Source: Apostichopus japonicus (Eukaryota; Echinodermata; Holothuroidea; Aspidochirotida; Stichopodidae). From it: a stretch of DNA of 64,000 bases. This document shows, one piece after another, positions 12,399 through 24,620 of the stretch. Location of the stretch: NCBI RefSeq assembly GCF_037975245.1, contig NC_092566.1, forward strand, positions 7,730,001-7,794,000, in the 5' to 3' direction. The notes below the pieces were generated by a model. The model made no database searches, was not told where the DNA came from, and was given only the letters and a program-made list of their open reading frames with translations. The translations under genes were made by a program, and so were the position numbers. Each line of letters opens with the position of its first letter. Within the stretch, counting starts at the first letter, position 1.

Positions 12399-13299
12399 CC
12401 CTATCTACCTAATTTGTCCCATTCTCTGAGTTTCATCAGTCCCTTTATACCCAGGATTACAAACTACTAATTTTCTCATTTAAGAATAAATAACCCCATT
12501 GTTTTAAATGTTTTTTTATCAACTACTGTGGTACTTATTAAAATCATTCCTATAAAATATGGACTTACCTACATACTGACGACATATTAAACCCACACCA
12601 CCCCTCCCTGCCCCCCCCAAATTAAATTACTTTTTTTTTCAGTTTCCTATTGTAAAACTTTCTCTCTTGGCAACATTTGTTATTATCTCTTTTTCGCATT
12701 TATTTTCAATGTCTGTACTTCTATCTAGGCCCTTGAACTTGCTACAACTTTCACTCCATCTTTGTTTTTTAGGTTGATCTTTCACGTTGAAATAGTTAAA
12801 CGACTTTCTCTCACGAAGGAACATTAGAAATCTCTCACGCTCTCCGGCAGAGCGACATTAAGCTGCCGGATGAAACAAACATGTAATTCTCCAGAGGCTG
12901 GACTAAAATTTGCTGCTAATTACTTGATCACACCTTGAATGTTTCACAGTTAATCTTCTAAGATGTGAGGATCATTCATGTGTTATTCCCAAACGGTCTT
13001 ACCCATCGGTGACGACGCAGAGCTATTTATACCCAAATGTATTATCGCCAGAGATGGGAAAAAATGAGAAGCCGTCTCTTTTATTTTTTCGCTTCTCTTT
13101 TTTTTTTCAAAACCAGATGAGGGGAATTCATGTGCACATCTCTTGGGCCCAAACGTGATTTTTAAACAACACTCGATCCCGACTCTTTCCGGTGGGTTTG
13201 AGAGAAAAGTCAAACTCTTACCAAATGCTTATTGGAGACTTAAAGCAATACAAAAGAATAAACAGATAACATAATAAAACTGCCCGAGGTCAAACCACG
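12399..13299. other. Non-coding stretch
   Basis: AT-rich sequence with a C-run near 12605. On minus, GTATAAATAGCTCTGCG near 13020-13040 resembles a TATA box, but no gene follows that I can support. Confidence 0.4.
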
Positions 13300-13665
13300 C
13301 ACTAAATGGCTGACGCTAATCTCGTCGTCCTATAGTACGTTCGTTCGCGTTCCCGAGCAGCCACTATAATTTTCATTACGTGCATCAGCCGTGTAAACGT
13401 GTTAATTGGAAAAAACGCCAGTCCATGCCGCGACTGACGGCCGTGATGATCATTGTGATGAAAACAAAGACTGTACTCTGCCGTTACTGTTTGGGCTCTG
13501 CACGGCAGCAGCGTGACTCATAAGTTACCTCGGTGATTGCATCTCCACGACTTGCATCCAGTGGTATTTCCATTTAACAATCGTCTCTTCCCTTTTTCTC
13601 TCTTTCGTCATCGTTCGATCTCTCTCCGGGTTCTTATGAAGAACTCGCCCGACTCGGGACGAAAC
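13300..13665 (+). promoter_or_regulatory. CpG-rich block upstream of the 13.7-kb ORF
   Basis: This stretch is markedly richer in CpG than the surrounding DNA (for example TACGTTCGTTCGCGTTCCCG, GCCGCGACTGACGGCCGTG), which argues for an unmethylated regulatory region or promoter. It includes motifs such as CGTGTTAATTGG and a late pyrimidine run before the ORF. It could serve the small ORF or, if TCF introns reach this far, act as an enhancer of that gene. Function is inferred from composition only. Confidence 0.35.
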
Positions 13666-13669
13666 ATCA

Positions 13670-13891
13670 ATGTTCGGAAAAGTGCGTTTGTTTTTCATCA
13701 TCGCTGCATGGCTATACTTTTTCGATCCACGCCGTGATCACTGGTATTTAACTGCAGTTTACCAGAATAGAGAAGCAAGGCTGCTGCAATGGGTGGTAGA
13801 TAATTACAGAGATCCACAGCGAAACATCAATAAAGAGGCGATTCCAAGTTTGGAATATATTGCGTTTCCTGAGAGCTTACCTGACAATTAG
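13670..13891 (+). CDS. Candidate small membrane protein, unrecognised (73 aa)
   Basis: A complete single-exon ORF starts MFGKVRLFFIIAAWLYFF, an N-terminal hydrophobic stretch of about 14 residues behind a basic residue, suggesting a signal anchor or mitochondrial inner-membrane segment. A polar, charged tail follows, including DPRRDHWYLTAVYQNREARL and ending ESLPDN before TAG. Trp and Tyr are frequent (DHWY, WVVDNY), which is unlike random AT-rich frames. The ATG has A at -3. Upstream (13320-13665) is a CpG-rich block followed by a pyrimidine-rich run, resembling a promoter plus leader. An out-of-frame ATG starts upstream at 13636 and its frame overlaps the ORF. No AATAAA was seen shortly after the stop. 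I do not recognise the family. It could instead be part of a spliced gene, or a conserved non-coding block that happens to be open. Confidence 0.45.
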   Translation: MFGKVRLFFIIAAWLYFFDPRRDHWYLTAVYQNREARLLQWVVDNYRDPQRNINKEAIPSLEYIAFPESLPDN

Positions 13892-16663
13892 CCAATCCTA
13901 CCTCGGGCTAAAGACACAAAAAGTCAAAGCATTTCGACCGAGGACTACAATCCCAGACGTAGACCTAATATTGCTGCACACTTCCTTCACATGACAGTCA
14001 AATTTTAGCAGTGGCTTCCCAAAATTCAACACTGCTTAGTTTATTATACATAAACATAATCAACTTTTTAACTGACATACTGGACCAAGCAGCCAATGAA
14101 GTAGCTTGTGTTTATTCTGTGTGTTACTTGGGAGGGGGGATGAGGGGCGTGGGGTGGGGAGGAGAACACCAACAAACCATACCAGAGACAACATTGCTTG
14201 GATTGAGCAAAGTTATTTCCAAATAATGTCAAATAACAAAGTTTCTCAAAGGCACTTGAATACAGAAGAAGCTCAATTTCAGTTTTAAAACAGAAGTGCA
14301 CATCTGCTTAGAGGAATATTAAAATCTTCACAATTTTAAGTTAATTTTACACTCTAAAAAAAAAACAAAGGAGGAAAACAAAATCTGCACCTGATAACAT
14401 TTAATGCTAACATATTACCAAACAACAATCTCAGATAAATATAAAGTGACATTGAATGTACTACTGTACAAAACTGTTAAAGAAGATTCAGGCAATTTGG
14501 GTCTATCTCAAGTTCCGCCTTTTATAACAAGGGCATCAATATTCATGAGGTATATTCAAGTTTTCTTTTGGAAAGGGAGATTTCGGTGAAAATAGTTTGG
14601 ACCGCGCATGCGGCCTTAAAACATGTGCTCATTGTCGCAAACTCTGTCTAGTGTTACCCGGTTGGTTATTTGGGCGATCTTGGTGAAGAGGAGCTGTTTG
14701 TGCCACAATTAACTTAATTGTTTCATTCAAGATTGTGTAAAAAGGTGGTGGTGTGAAAGGCCGGAAGAAACCCTACATTTCTCCGAACATTGACGGCTGT
14801 AAGCAGGAGTCCGGATGGTTTATCTCTTCATACCCTCGATCCCACCATGTATGTCTTCTCCAACTTCTAAAACTACTAATAATTATACCAGCATGCAGAA
14901 CGATTCAAGATGCCATCTGGCAATTATCTTAAGTACTGGTTAGTGGGTTAGTGTAAGCTGACTAATTAAAAAGTGTTCTAAAGTAAAGGCATTGTGTGGA
15001 AATGTTGATATAATTTTGTACAGACATGCCAACCGCCAAAACTGAGGAAGAGGGCGTTGACTCTGAACTGAGGGATCATTGGAGTGGGGGGGGGGAGGTA
15101 GGGGGTTGCACGCTTACTGCACATATATGTTGTTATAGGCTACAGGTCAACAGGAGTGCATACGTATGTCGTTGACAGGTAACAAAGAAACACAACTTGT
15201 CACTACTATCGACCCTATCTCTTGCGGTATTAGCAGAGGGGTCGTAATTTGGATATAACCAAAATTCTAGTGTACATACAGACCTTTAGAAAAAGTGGAG
15301 AAATTATACTGACATTCTGCTTTTTGTATCCCATCGATCACCCCCCCCATCCCCCTCTGCTTTTAAACCCTACTAATACCCCACCAGTACTCCGATCAAA
15401 ATCCAATGATTTTTGAATACTCATTCATGTGGTAATATCCACAAATCCACTGAATAATCAAGTTCCAACAGAGAAACTTTGACATAACTTTGACATTATT
15501 GTCATAGATTGCATAGGTAATCCTGAAAATTTCAAAAGTTGTGATTATACAGGCTTGTAGCTTGAATTGGCTATAAAAACGTCTTACTCTTGTCTTCCCT
15601 TTTTTTTCTTTTTTAATCAATATGTCATTCTGTATAGTAAATTATATATATACATATATGCAAAGTAAAGAAAAAAATTCCTGCAATTTTTTGGGTTTTC
15701 TCAAGAACAAAAACAAAACCTTTGTCCCTATGCGTCGAGTCAATCCCTGAAGAACACAAAATGTTATTAGAGGAGAATAGGAAATTTTAAAGAGGCCAAT
15801 AAAGTTTACATCACATGATCCATCTTAATTGAACATGACCATGTTTAGAAAGCTGTCGGGTGACCTTGGACAATCCCCCCTGTTCTTAACAAAACTGTAC
15901 AGAACTCTGCAGAAGGAAGGATCATCCTTAGGGAACAGGTGTTTAGGGTTGGTAGCCCTAAAGCCAACAACCATTTCCAGCTGAATATCTGAGATTTGAA
16001 AGCGATTACAGAAATGTGGAACTTAAAACTCACTTGAATTGTGTTTTTTTTATTTTTTTGCATCAGGGAATTTTTAAATTTTTGCATCATTCTAATTATG
16101 CAAATGAGATACCTGTCATCAGAAAGAATCGGACGTCACCTCTCAATCTCAATTATTTATTAATGAGCTGACAATAGAATTAGTGAAATATGTACCATTA
16201 AATCGAATACAGATGACAAAAAAATTGTGTTCCAATTATTAAATTAATAAACTTTGAGTCCCTGAGTGTGGCATCACATCAATGTTTCTGATGTAATTTT
16301 GTCCCACCAAAGTTCTAAGCAAAGCGATAAATGTTGCCCTTAAAAACCTTGGCTTTCATTTTACCATTACTATTGTATACCACCAGAAAGTTTGGAACTG
16401 AATTTAAGCAAACTTTTAGATAGAAAATCAGCTCAAGGGTACTTTTGCAATGCATCATTTTCAACTTTGTGATAACCATGAAGTGACATGGACAGGATTT
16501 CAAAAGTGGAGGTGGGAGTGTCCAACTTCTGACTCTCCCCTCGCTATCTCTGGCTGGACTGATTTAGGTACAAGCCAATCCTTATGGAAGGGTATTGTGG
16601 GTCTGGAGAAGAGGCCTTTAATATTCTTTCACGAAGGAACTTAAACAAATCCCTAGGCTGCAC
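13892..16663. other. Non-coding stretch
   Basis: Nothing recognised as coding. A CpG-bearing block at 14590-14720 (ACCGCGCATGCGGCC and CATTGTCGCAAAC) stands out and is a candidate conserved element. Poly-G near 15084-15095. Confidence 0.4.
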
Positions 16664-16824
16664 AGTGTTAATGGGATAGGTGCAGTGCTAAAAGGTTACC
16701 AGGACATTTTAGGCACGGTAGAATGAGTGTGCTAAGGTTGTGGGGAGACAGGTAAGCAAGGAGCGAAGTAAATCTACTTATCCCAGACTGATAATAGAGG
16801 AGGGAAACATGTCTCCCCACACCT
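16664..16824 (+). mobile_element. CTTACC/GGTAAG family, copy A
   Basis: Core: AAAAGGTTACCAGGACATTT, then GGCACGGTAGAATGAG, then GGTTGTGGGGAGACAGGTAAG, ending near 16756. A further inverted arm ATGTCTCCCCACACC (16809-16823) pairs with GGTTGTGGGGAGACAGG (16736-16752), so the copy also folds locally. The same core is present in reverse at 31905-31985. No coding capacity; the minus-strand frame here is chance. Confidence 0.65.
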
Positions 16825-17249
16825 CCACCCCTCCCCCACAGGTCATGGAACAGTGGGATTTTCATTCGACGTGAAAGTTTTAATCCGTAAGGCCCTGCCG
16901 GCTACTCCCACAATCGTGGTCGCTTTAGCGTTATTAAATTGGTTCTAGAGTATTATCAATAGTAGTTTTGGTATTCCTACCGAGTGATACCCCCAAAAAC
17001 TCACAGGTTTTGGATATTACCAAGTGATGATACATTTACTTAACCTCCACTCTACTATCCCACTTTCTCATCCTAGCTCCTCTAGCCCCCACTGACCCTC
17101 TTCCAAATAAATTCCTCTTCACTCCGAATCTACCAATGTTCGCAAAGTCAGTAAGCGAGTCTTCTCTGGTTTAGCTAGAAACTAGAACAAGAGCCCAAGG
17201 GCACTGTGGTTCCTTGCTTGGGGTATATGACAATACACATAATATTATC

Positions 17250-19790
17250 AAGCAAGATTGGGCTCAAATAGATCAAGTAATTGTGGTCCTACATGTTCCC
17301 ATAAAGTAACCAACACTATAGCCAACACTTTTGTGATCACAAAATGTGATCGGATTTTTGATCAAAAGGCACTTTTGAGATCTAAATGTGGCGTCGAAAA
17401 TGTAAGAAGTATAAGGTCACCTACAAGCGGGTCAACAGATATGATAACATTGGTGACCACAGATGACATGACCTTTAAGTATGAAAATGTTCCACCACCC
17501 CCCCATTCACAACTTGTCCCAAATTATCAACCGTGTCACACCTTGGCATTGGGATTTAATTGCATTAAATGTCTAAAAATTAACTTTGAACTTGTATACA
17601 TAACTTCACACACAAAGGTCACCCGTAGGTCAACCAATTGACATTTTTGATCAGTGAGACCTAAACGGAGCATCAAAACTGTAAAAATTCAAACATGTTT
17701 TCTTTGCCCATTTTCTCCCCCCAAAATACCAATTTTTTAACATTAGCTGACCTTTGGTGACCTTGGACCACATGATCGCTAAGTTTGAAAATATTCCCCT
17801 ATACCATTCGCAACTTGTCCAAAAAAATCAACCTTGTCACACCTTGGCACTGGGAGTTATTGCATGAAATGTCTGAAAATTAACTTTGACCTCCTATAAC
17901 TTCACACACAAAGCTCATCCAGGGGTCAACCTATTGACATTTATGATCAGAAGGTACCTTTAACATCTGAAAATAGCATCGAAACTGTAAAAATCCCCAA
18001 AACACGAAAAGGTCACCAGAGGTCAAATTGAGGTCAAGGGTCACCCAGATGTGGGTGGACAATTGGATTACGTAGAAGCAACTCCCAACCCTAACTGACA
18101 ATTCGTTCTCAAGTTATCGCAAAAATACTAGTTTTTTATCATTAATTGACCTTTGGTGACCTTGGATCACATGACCGTTAAGTTTGAAAATATTACCCTA
18201 TACCATTTGCAACTACTCCAAAAATATCAACCGTGTCACACCTTGGAACTGGGAGTTATTGCATTAAATGTCTGAAAATTAACTTTGACCTTGTATAACT
18301 TCGCACACAAAGGTCACACGGGGGTCAACCCATTGACATTTATGATCAGAAGGTACCTTTAACATCTGAAAATAGCATCGAAACTGTAAAAATCCACAAA
18401 ACACAAAAAGGTCACCAGAGGTCACCAAAGGTCAAATTGAGGTCAAGGGTCACCCAGAAGCGGGTCGACAATTGGATTACATTGAAGCAACTCCCAACCC
18501 TAACGGACAATTTGTTCTCAAGTTATCGCAAAAATACTAGTTTTTTATCATTAATTGACCTTTAGTGACCTCGGATCACATGACCGTAAAGTTTGAAAAT
18601 ATTCCCCTATACCATTTGCAACTTGTCCCAAAATATCAACCGTGTAATACCTTGGCACTGGGAGTTATTACACTAAATGTCTGAAAATTAACTTTGACCT
18701 CATATAACTTAACATACAAAGGTCACCTTGGGTCAACTTATTGACATTTTTGATCGGTGAGACCTAAATAGAGCATCAAACTATACAAATTCAAACATTT
18801 TTTTCTTTGCCCATTTTCTCCTCCCAAAATACTAGTTTTTTAACATTAATTGACCTTTGGTGACCTCGGATCACATGACCGTTAAGTTTGAAAATATTCC
18901 CCTATACCATTTGCAACTTGTCCAAAAATATCAACCACGTCACACCTTGGAACTGGGAGTTATTGCATTAAATGTCTGAAAATTAACTTTGACCTTGTAT
19001 AACTTCGCACACGAAGGTCACACGGGTGTCAACCAATTGACATTTTTGATCGGAAGGTACCTTTGGTATCCAAATCTAGCATCAAAACCAAACATTTTCT
19101 TTTTTGCTCGTTTCCTCCCAAAATAAGCACATTTTTTCTAATGTGACCTTTGACCTTTTGACCTTGGTTTCAAATGTAGTTTAATCTCCTGATTCCAAAA
19201 AACAAAACGACAAGTCTGTACAACCATCCTAACTCCGACCGAAAAACTTTGACCCCATATAACTTCGCACATAAAGGTCACACGGGGGTCAACCTATTGA
19301 CATTTATGTTCAGAAGGTACCTTTGACATCTGAAAATAGCATCAAAACTGTAAAAATCCCCCAAAACACGTAAAGGTCACCAAAGGTCAAATTGAGGTCA
19401 AGGGTCACCCAGGTGCGGGTCGACAATTGGATTACATTGAAGCAACTCCCAACCCTAACGGACATTTCGTTCTCAAGTTATCGCAAAAATACTAGTTTTT
19501 TATCATTAATTGACCTTTGTTGACCTCGGATCACATGACCGTTAAGTTTGAAAATGCTCCCCTAACCAGTTCACAACTTGTCCCAAAATATCAATCTTGT
19601 CGCACATTGGCACTGGGAGTTATTGCAGTTTTAATATTTTCGGTTTTTGGACCATAACTGACCTTTGGTGACCTTTGTGGGCACCAGAAACAATAGGGCA
19701 CACCTTCTCCATATGGTGGATCTATAGTCCAAGTTTGGCCTCAATCCAACATTCCCTTATTGAGATAGAGCGTACCCAAGCAAGTGTCAC
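17250..19790 (+). repeat. Composite tandem array of TGACCT-rich units (~300 and ~400 bp)
   Basis: At least six copies of a conserved stretch (CACATGACCGTTAAGTTTG and following) begin at about 17464, 17770, 18168, 18577, 18871 and 19531. Spacing alternates between about 300 and 400 bp, with a degenerate unit near 19140. Longer units carry an added block (AAAGGTCACCAGAGGTCA... to ...CCCAACCCTAAC, GTTATCGCAAAAATACTAG). Shared segments include GGCACTGGGAGTTATTGCA, CTGAAAATTAACTTTGACC and AGCATCGAAACTGTAAAAAT. Unit lengths are not multiples of three and frames are broken, so the 127-codon frame at 17258 is not a gene. A local inverted pair GGTTCCTTGC (17209-17218) and GCAAGGAACC (19884-19893) brackets the array. 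Confidence 0.9.
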
Positions 19791-19794
19791 AGAC

Positions 19795-19855
19795 ACACAC
19801 ACACACACACATACATACATACATACATACATACATACATACACACACACACACG
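19795..19855 (+). repeat. (CA)n/(CATA)n microsatellite
   Basis: (CA)n, then (CATA)n, then (CA)n directly follow the tandem array, read as TH/IHTY repeats in translation. Simple repeat. Confidence 0.97.
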
Positions 19856-19870
19856 CCAACCTGACTGCAT

Positions 19871-19900
19871 AGGTTCCTTTTGCTAAAGCAAGGAACCAAA
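19871..19900 (+). repeat. Hairpin GGTTCCTT...AAGGAACC at the array edge
   Basis: GGTTCCTT (19873-19880) and AAGGAACC (19886-19893) form a short perfect stem. Its right arm is also the inverse of GGTTCCTTGC at 17209-17218 on the far side of the array, so this may be the end of the element that contains the array. Confidence 0.5.
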
Positions 19901-20011
19901 AAAGCTAGAAAACTTTGAGAATTCAACAGGATGTGTCGATCTGTCTAAATGTATGTAATAGCTATTCCAAAAATGACCTGGTTTTTCAAGGAAATTTACG
20001 AGCCACTAGCA

Positions 20012-20120
20012 TACCTGTCTCCTATCAACCTTATAAGGTTGCGTGCAGTTTGAAAAAGGTTACCAGTGCACCCCCTAGACAGAGCAGATCGAGAGTGCTA
20101 AGGTTTTGGGGAGACAGGTA
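20012..20120. mobile_element. CTTACC/GGTAAG family, copy B (109 bp, inverted ends)
   Basis: Ends are perfect 11-bp inverted repeats, TACCTGTCTCC (20012-20022) and GGAGACAGGTA (20110-20120). Inside are a 14-bp palindrome AACCTTATAAGGTT (20027-20040) and the family core GGTTACCAGTGCACCCC...GAGAGTGCTAAGG. This is the clearest evidence that the family is a very short inverted-repeat element. No target duplication was identified. Confidence 0.65.
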
Positions 20121-21039
20121 AGCGACAAGCGGGAAAAAAAATTACAAAAGTAAATATAATTCATAGAACTGTAGGTATTGTACCAAGCTAATTTGAACAA
20201 ATAATACCAAGTGCAATTTAAAACGTCGTTAAATTGCTTTGTTATTTTTAACTTTATGGATTCATTCACATCCCCCCCTCCCTCCCCCCCAAAAATACCA
20301 CTCCCTCTGTTTCCTATTACTAACAAAAAAAATCTTTGTTCCTTACAAATTAACTCCTCTATTATCTCTACTTGTTAAACAAAAACACTATTAGTGTTTA
20401 AATGGGCTTTTTATCTTCTACTGTTTTTTGTAGGTTTATTCTTTTCTTTTCTTTTCTCTTTTTTTTCCATTTTCAAAAAATCATATAGCCATCAAACAAC
20501 AAGTATGAAAGAACACAGAAAATTGTTTGTGTACTTTCAAGAGTTCAAAAGAAGAGCTCTTCAACTGTTCAGAAAAGTAGGTTAAAGGCTATACATGTAC
20601 ACCGACTCTGTAGTACCAGCATATATAACTCTACAAGAGGACATGCAATAGCCATTAAAACTGTACATTGGGGTGAGGAGCATGTTGAATGTATGGCAGG
20701 TTACCTCAGATAAATAGTACTACGCCATGCAGGTACCTGTCTCCTCTCAATGTATGCACTCTGATCATCCCATCCATGCCTAGAATTTCATAATTTAAAA
20801 CACAAAATGCAACTTGCTTCAAATCCAATTCCAACTGGTATTTTCCTGCAGTACAAAGCACACATCGGTTCATGTACATGGCTTATTGCAGCAGTCCAAT
20901 TATGTTTGCTGATCAATGATAAGCAGAATTACTGTAAAAGCTTATTCTTTGGTCATTAATTTTTATCAACCCTACTACCTGACAGCAGTTACTCAAAATA
21001 CAGTGAGATTAGCGTAAAAATTGACCACACTATCATCAT

Positions 21040-21140
21040 CCCCTCGTACAGGTAAATTAATCGGGGAATGATAAATGAAAAAGGTGACAAGATACTAGAA
21101 ATGGTAGATAGTAGTGCATTAGTGCTGTGAAGACAGGTAA
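21040..21140 (+). repeat. CTTACC/GGTAAG family, diverged copy
   Basis: AAATGGTAGATAGTAGTG... ...GCTGTGAAGACAGGTAAAA resembles the family core and its GACAGGTAA end, with another ACAGGTAAA near 21049. Diverged, so recognised only by order of motifs. Confidence 0.4.
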
Positions 21141-22379
21141 AATGATAAATGTTATTGATACAATACTTTTAATGAACTACATGCTAATGACCTACTTTCC
21201 AACCACAACTACTTTTGATTGTTGATGTTTCCAGCAAAATTCTCAAGCAATACTCTACCATTACATGACAGGGTTTTGTCTTTCTTTTATTTAATCTCAA
21301 TCACCAAGCAATAAAATGACTATCACTACCCATTAGAAGCCCTTTCTTCTCTGACTTAGCTCTCGGAACAGTAACAATTGATATCGTGGGCCGGTGATTA
21401 TGGTACTCATCTATTAATTACACCCCAGTATGACATAAAAAAAAATTTAAAAAACCTTTTTGACACAAGGCTTTATGAAAAGAAAAAAAGTCAACACAAA
21501 AAGCTCATGAAAAAGTCACTACTCAGCTCTGCAGGTCATCTTTACCAGAACCAAGAGGGCATCTTTCCGGCCGTACGGTAAATAAAACGGCTCGGGAAGG
21601 AATATATTCCCGAATGGAATCACAACAGGCAGGACTGTAAAGCACTTAGTGCACCAAAAGAATCTACACAAAGGTGTGGAGCTGTTGAATAAGTCGACGG
21701 GGTGAACCGGCTCACAATTTGGCTGTTTACCGAAAGTCCCCTCTTGGTGCATTCACCCTTAAGTCTTTAACCACACAAAGGGGTACTTGGAAGCTATGCA
21801 AAGTGAATCACCACACACACACAGTTTGTGTTACAAACCGCCCATTCAAACAAATGTTTACTTTTCCATATTCCTTCACTGGCAGGCAGGCAGGGCAAGG
21901 CCTCGTACATCAACATAGGGAACAATCGGCAGTAATTGAGAGCTATTTCTCCTTCTCTGGACCTCCCGCGGTTGCCATTGTCACCTTTCGACAATGAACT
22001 CAGCATTTTATTGTATAAAAAAAAATATTTTGACGGTGATTGCACAGATGAATCTGGGCAGTTTTTTTATGCCTCTTTTTACATTGGAATACTACACTAA
22101 CAAAAAGACAAAAAAAAAAACTGTATCTACTTGCCACTGTATTCTTTTAAGGTGTTATGGTATTCTGTTTTCAAACTGGTATCGAAACCGAAAAAACAGC
22201 TCAAGACCAGTTTAACTTGAAACTCGGTCTGGTTTCGACCCCCATCTTCTATGAAAGCGTTCATTCTGGGGTTAAAGGCTATCAGCGTTACCCTCTGATC
22301 TGCTAGTACAATTCATACAATGGTCATTCAAGTACAAATTGAAATAAGCACTTTTACTGCCTATTATGAAAGTGTTTTT

Positions 22380-22815
22380 TCTTCGCTGAGACTTTGAACT
22401 GTGTTCTGTCATCTTTGAGACTTATCTAGAAGCTCTTGTACATCCTCACTAAGACTTGTCTAGATACTTCTTCATCCTCGCTGAGACTTTTTTAGCACCA
22501 TCTTCATCCTCGCTGAGACTTGTCTAGCACCATCTTCATCCTCGCTGAGACCTTTCTAGCACAGTCTTCATTCACCTCCAGACTAATTGTCTAGCACCAT
22601 CTTCATCCTCGCTGAGACTTGTCTAGCACCATCTTCATCCTCGCTGAGACTTGTCTAGCACCATCTTCATCCTCGCTGAGACTTGTCTAGCACCATCTTC
22701 ATCCTTGCTGAGACTTGTTTAGCACCATTTTCATCCTCGCTGAGACTTTTCTGGCACCATCTTCATCCTCGCTGAGACTTGTATAGCATCGTCCTCAGCC
22801 TCATTAAGACTGTGT
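22380..22815 (+). repeat. 32-bp minisatellite (~13 copies)
   Basis: Unit CTTCATCCTCGCTGAGACTT plus GTCTAGCACCAT repeats with a 32-bp period, most regular at 22482-22790 and decaying at both ends. The period is not a multiple of three and frames close, so it is non-coding. One copy (near 22560-22590) is rearranged with ACCTCCAGACTAAT. Confidence 0.92.
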
Positions 22816-23881
22816 CCAGATCAGCTCCTTTTGCATTGCGGAAGTAATATTCATTCAAACAATCAGAACCAACTCTACAAGAGTTTCTTCTTGAAAACTT
22901 GTCCTGAAAAGTTTCAGCAAGTTTACAATTTGGAGGTAAACAATGACTTTTAAAGACTTAAAACTTGGAAATTCTTGTAACTGCTCCACAGTTGGGTTGT
23001 TGCATCCTAAAGGTTCTGGGACCTTCTTTTATGTCAAATCTAACGAACATAAGAAATAATTTGAAATATAGAGAATGGCATGCACGTCCCATTTTTTTTT
23101 TTTTTAACCTTACCGACCAACCTTGTTAAACTTTTTTCGACAAACTTAAACAAAGAGTGTAGTACCTATAGTGCTTTCGTCACGGCACAATGCAGTTGAC
23201 TTTACCTAGTTTATAATGGTCTTTCAATAGTACAGTAATTGTTTGCCAAACCAAACAATAATCAGTCACTCTAACCATAATAATTTCTGCCCTACCTGTA
23301 CATTTGAAGTTGCTCTTAAGTACAGTATTACATCAGTTTGGGTTGGCGGGGGGGGGGGGGGACTATTGGACAGAGAGTAAATTACCACAGACAATATAAT
23401 CATATCCTGTGTGTCTATTATTCATTCTTCGGTATCACACATATCCACACCTCTCGTGCACTTTTACCATTTTACTCAGTCTTATCCAAGTGGCAGTGTT
23501 TGGGAACGGTTTTATTGATTACTAAATGTATTAACATAAATAGCAAGAGTATAATTTTCCTTTAAACTTTGAGGTTAATATTTATACGGCTCGGTTATTG
23601 GGCCAATATACAGTTAGTAACAAATCTGTTTTTCTTTCAGACTGGTTTAATATCATGGTACAGTAGCTTTTCACATCGATTTTGGTAAACTTCCAGTTTT
23701 ACTTTGTAATTATCGTAGAATCGAATGAGAATTAAGATCATACATTTGATAATAATAACAATTAATTCAACTGAAATGTAAAAGATAATCATCTGTTTTA
23801 TTGCATCCTTTTATATATAATTTATGAAAAAAATCAACTCCCAGATGGACGATTACATTTTAAGAATCATCCACAAAAAGT

Positions 23882-23980
23882 CCAAAACTTACTGGTTTGG
23901 ATATTTACGAGTGACGAGCTTACCACTTCATTCTAGGCACGGTACAAGAACGAGAGTGCTTAGGTTGTGGGGAGCCAGGT
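23882..23980 (+). mobile_element. CTTACC/GGTAAG family, copy D
   Basis: The first 43 nt (23882-23924, ending CGAGCTTACC) are identical to 31870-31912. The core that follows (TTCTAGGCACGGTAC, then GAGAGTGCTTAGGTTGTGG, then GGAGCCAGGTAAG) runs in the opposite orientation to the core that follows the same 43 nt at 31.9 kb. Confidence 0.65.
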
Positions 23981-24469
23981 AAGTATATCTATTATAAATG
24001 GCATGTTATCAACCATTTGGTGTTGAAATCAAGGTGGACCTCACACTATTACTTGAGAGTTGAACATATTTGCAAACAAATGGTGCCCTATAAAAAGTCT
24101 CCACAAAAATTTACAAAGATAGCTAACTGTTATTCTTCTGAGAAGAATTAATTCTACTAAATATTGCAGGGCAAAACTTGCTTTAAAACATGGATAATTT
24201 GCTTCGAACACAAAATTTGGTACAGATGTACAGCATAATAGTTTTTGTGCCAAAAACAACCTTAGTTATGGCTGCTTAAACAAACACACACTAACCTACA
24301 TATATACATATATACACACACCACACACACACGCAAATCTGAATTCCCTCCTTGCCTTCTAGGAGACTTCCAGAAATGTCAACAAGAATCCATTGTAAGT
24401 TAGTTGGGTCTTTTATTTTTTCGGTGGACTTATGGAGCAGTTTTAGGAATGACAGATTATAAACAAACT

Positions 24470-24620
24470 GATTGGTCTTCGAACCATTTATCATTCGCAA
24501 TATCCACTGGAGAAAGAGAGCTGGCTGCCAGCTTCCCTGATCCACCCGCCACCAGCCAGTGGCAGCCGGGCGGGCGCGTAACATCATCAAACTATCTGCC
24601 AAGGAGCTATGTATGTTCTT
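24470..24620. other. GC/CpG-rich single-copy block
   Basis: CCACCCGCCACCAGCCAGTG then GCAGCCGGGCGGGCGCG is far more GC-rich than its flanks. Open on minus as part of a 103-codon frame, without family resemblance. May be a regulatory element or unrecognised exon. Confidence 0.3.

Noticed and set aside
17258-17641. 127-codon plus-strand frame
   Set aside because: It lies inside the tandem array, and the corresponding frame is broken in the other units.
22380-22815. CRISPR-like array of 32-bp repeats
   Set aside because: Units are contiguous without unique spacers and the genome is eukaryotic; it is a minisatellite.
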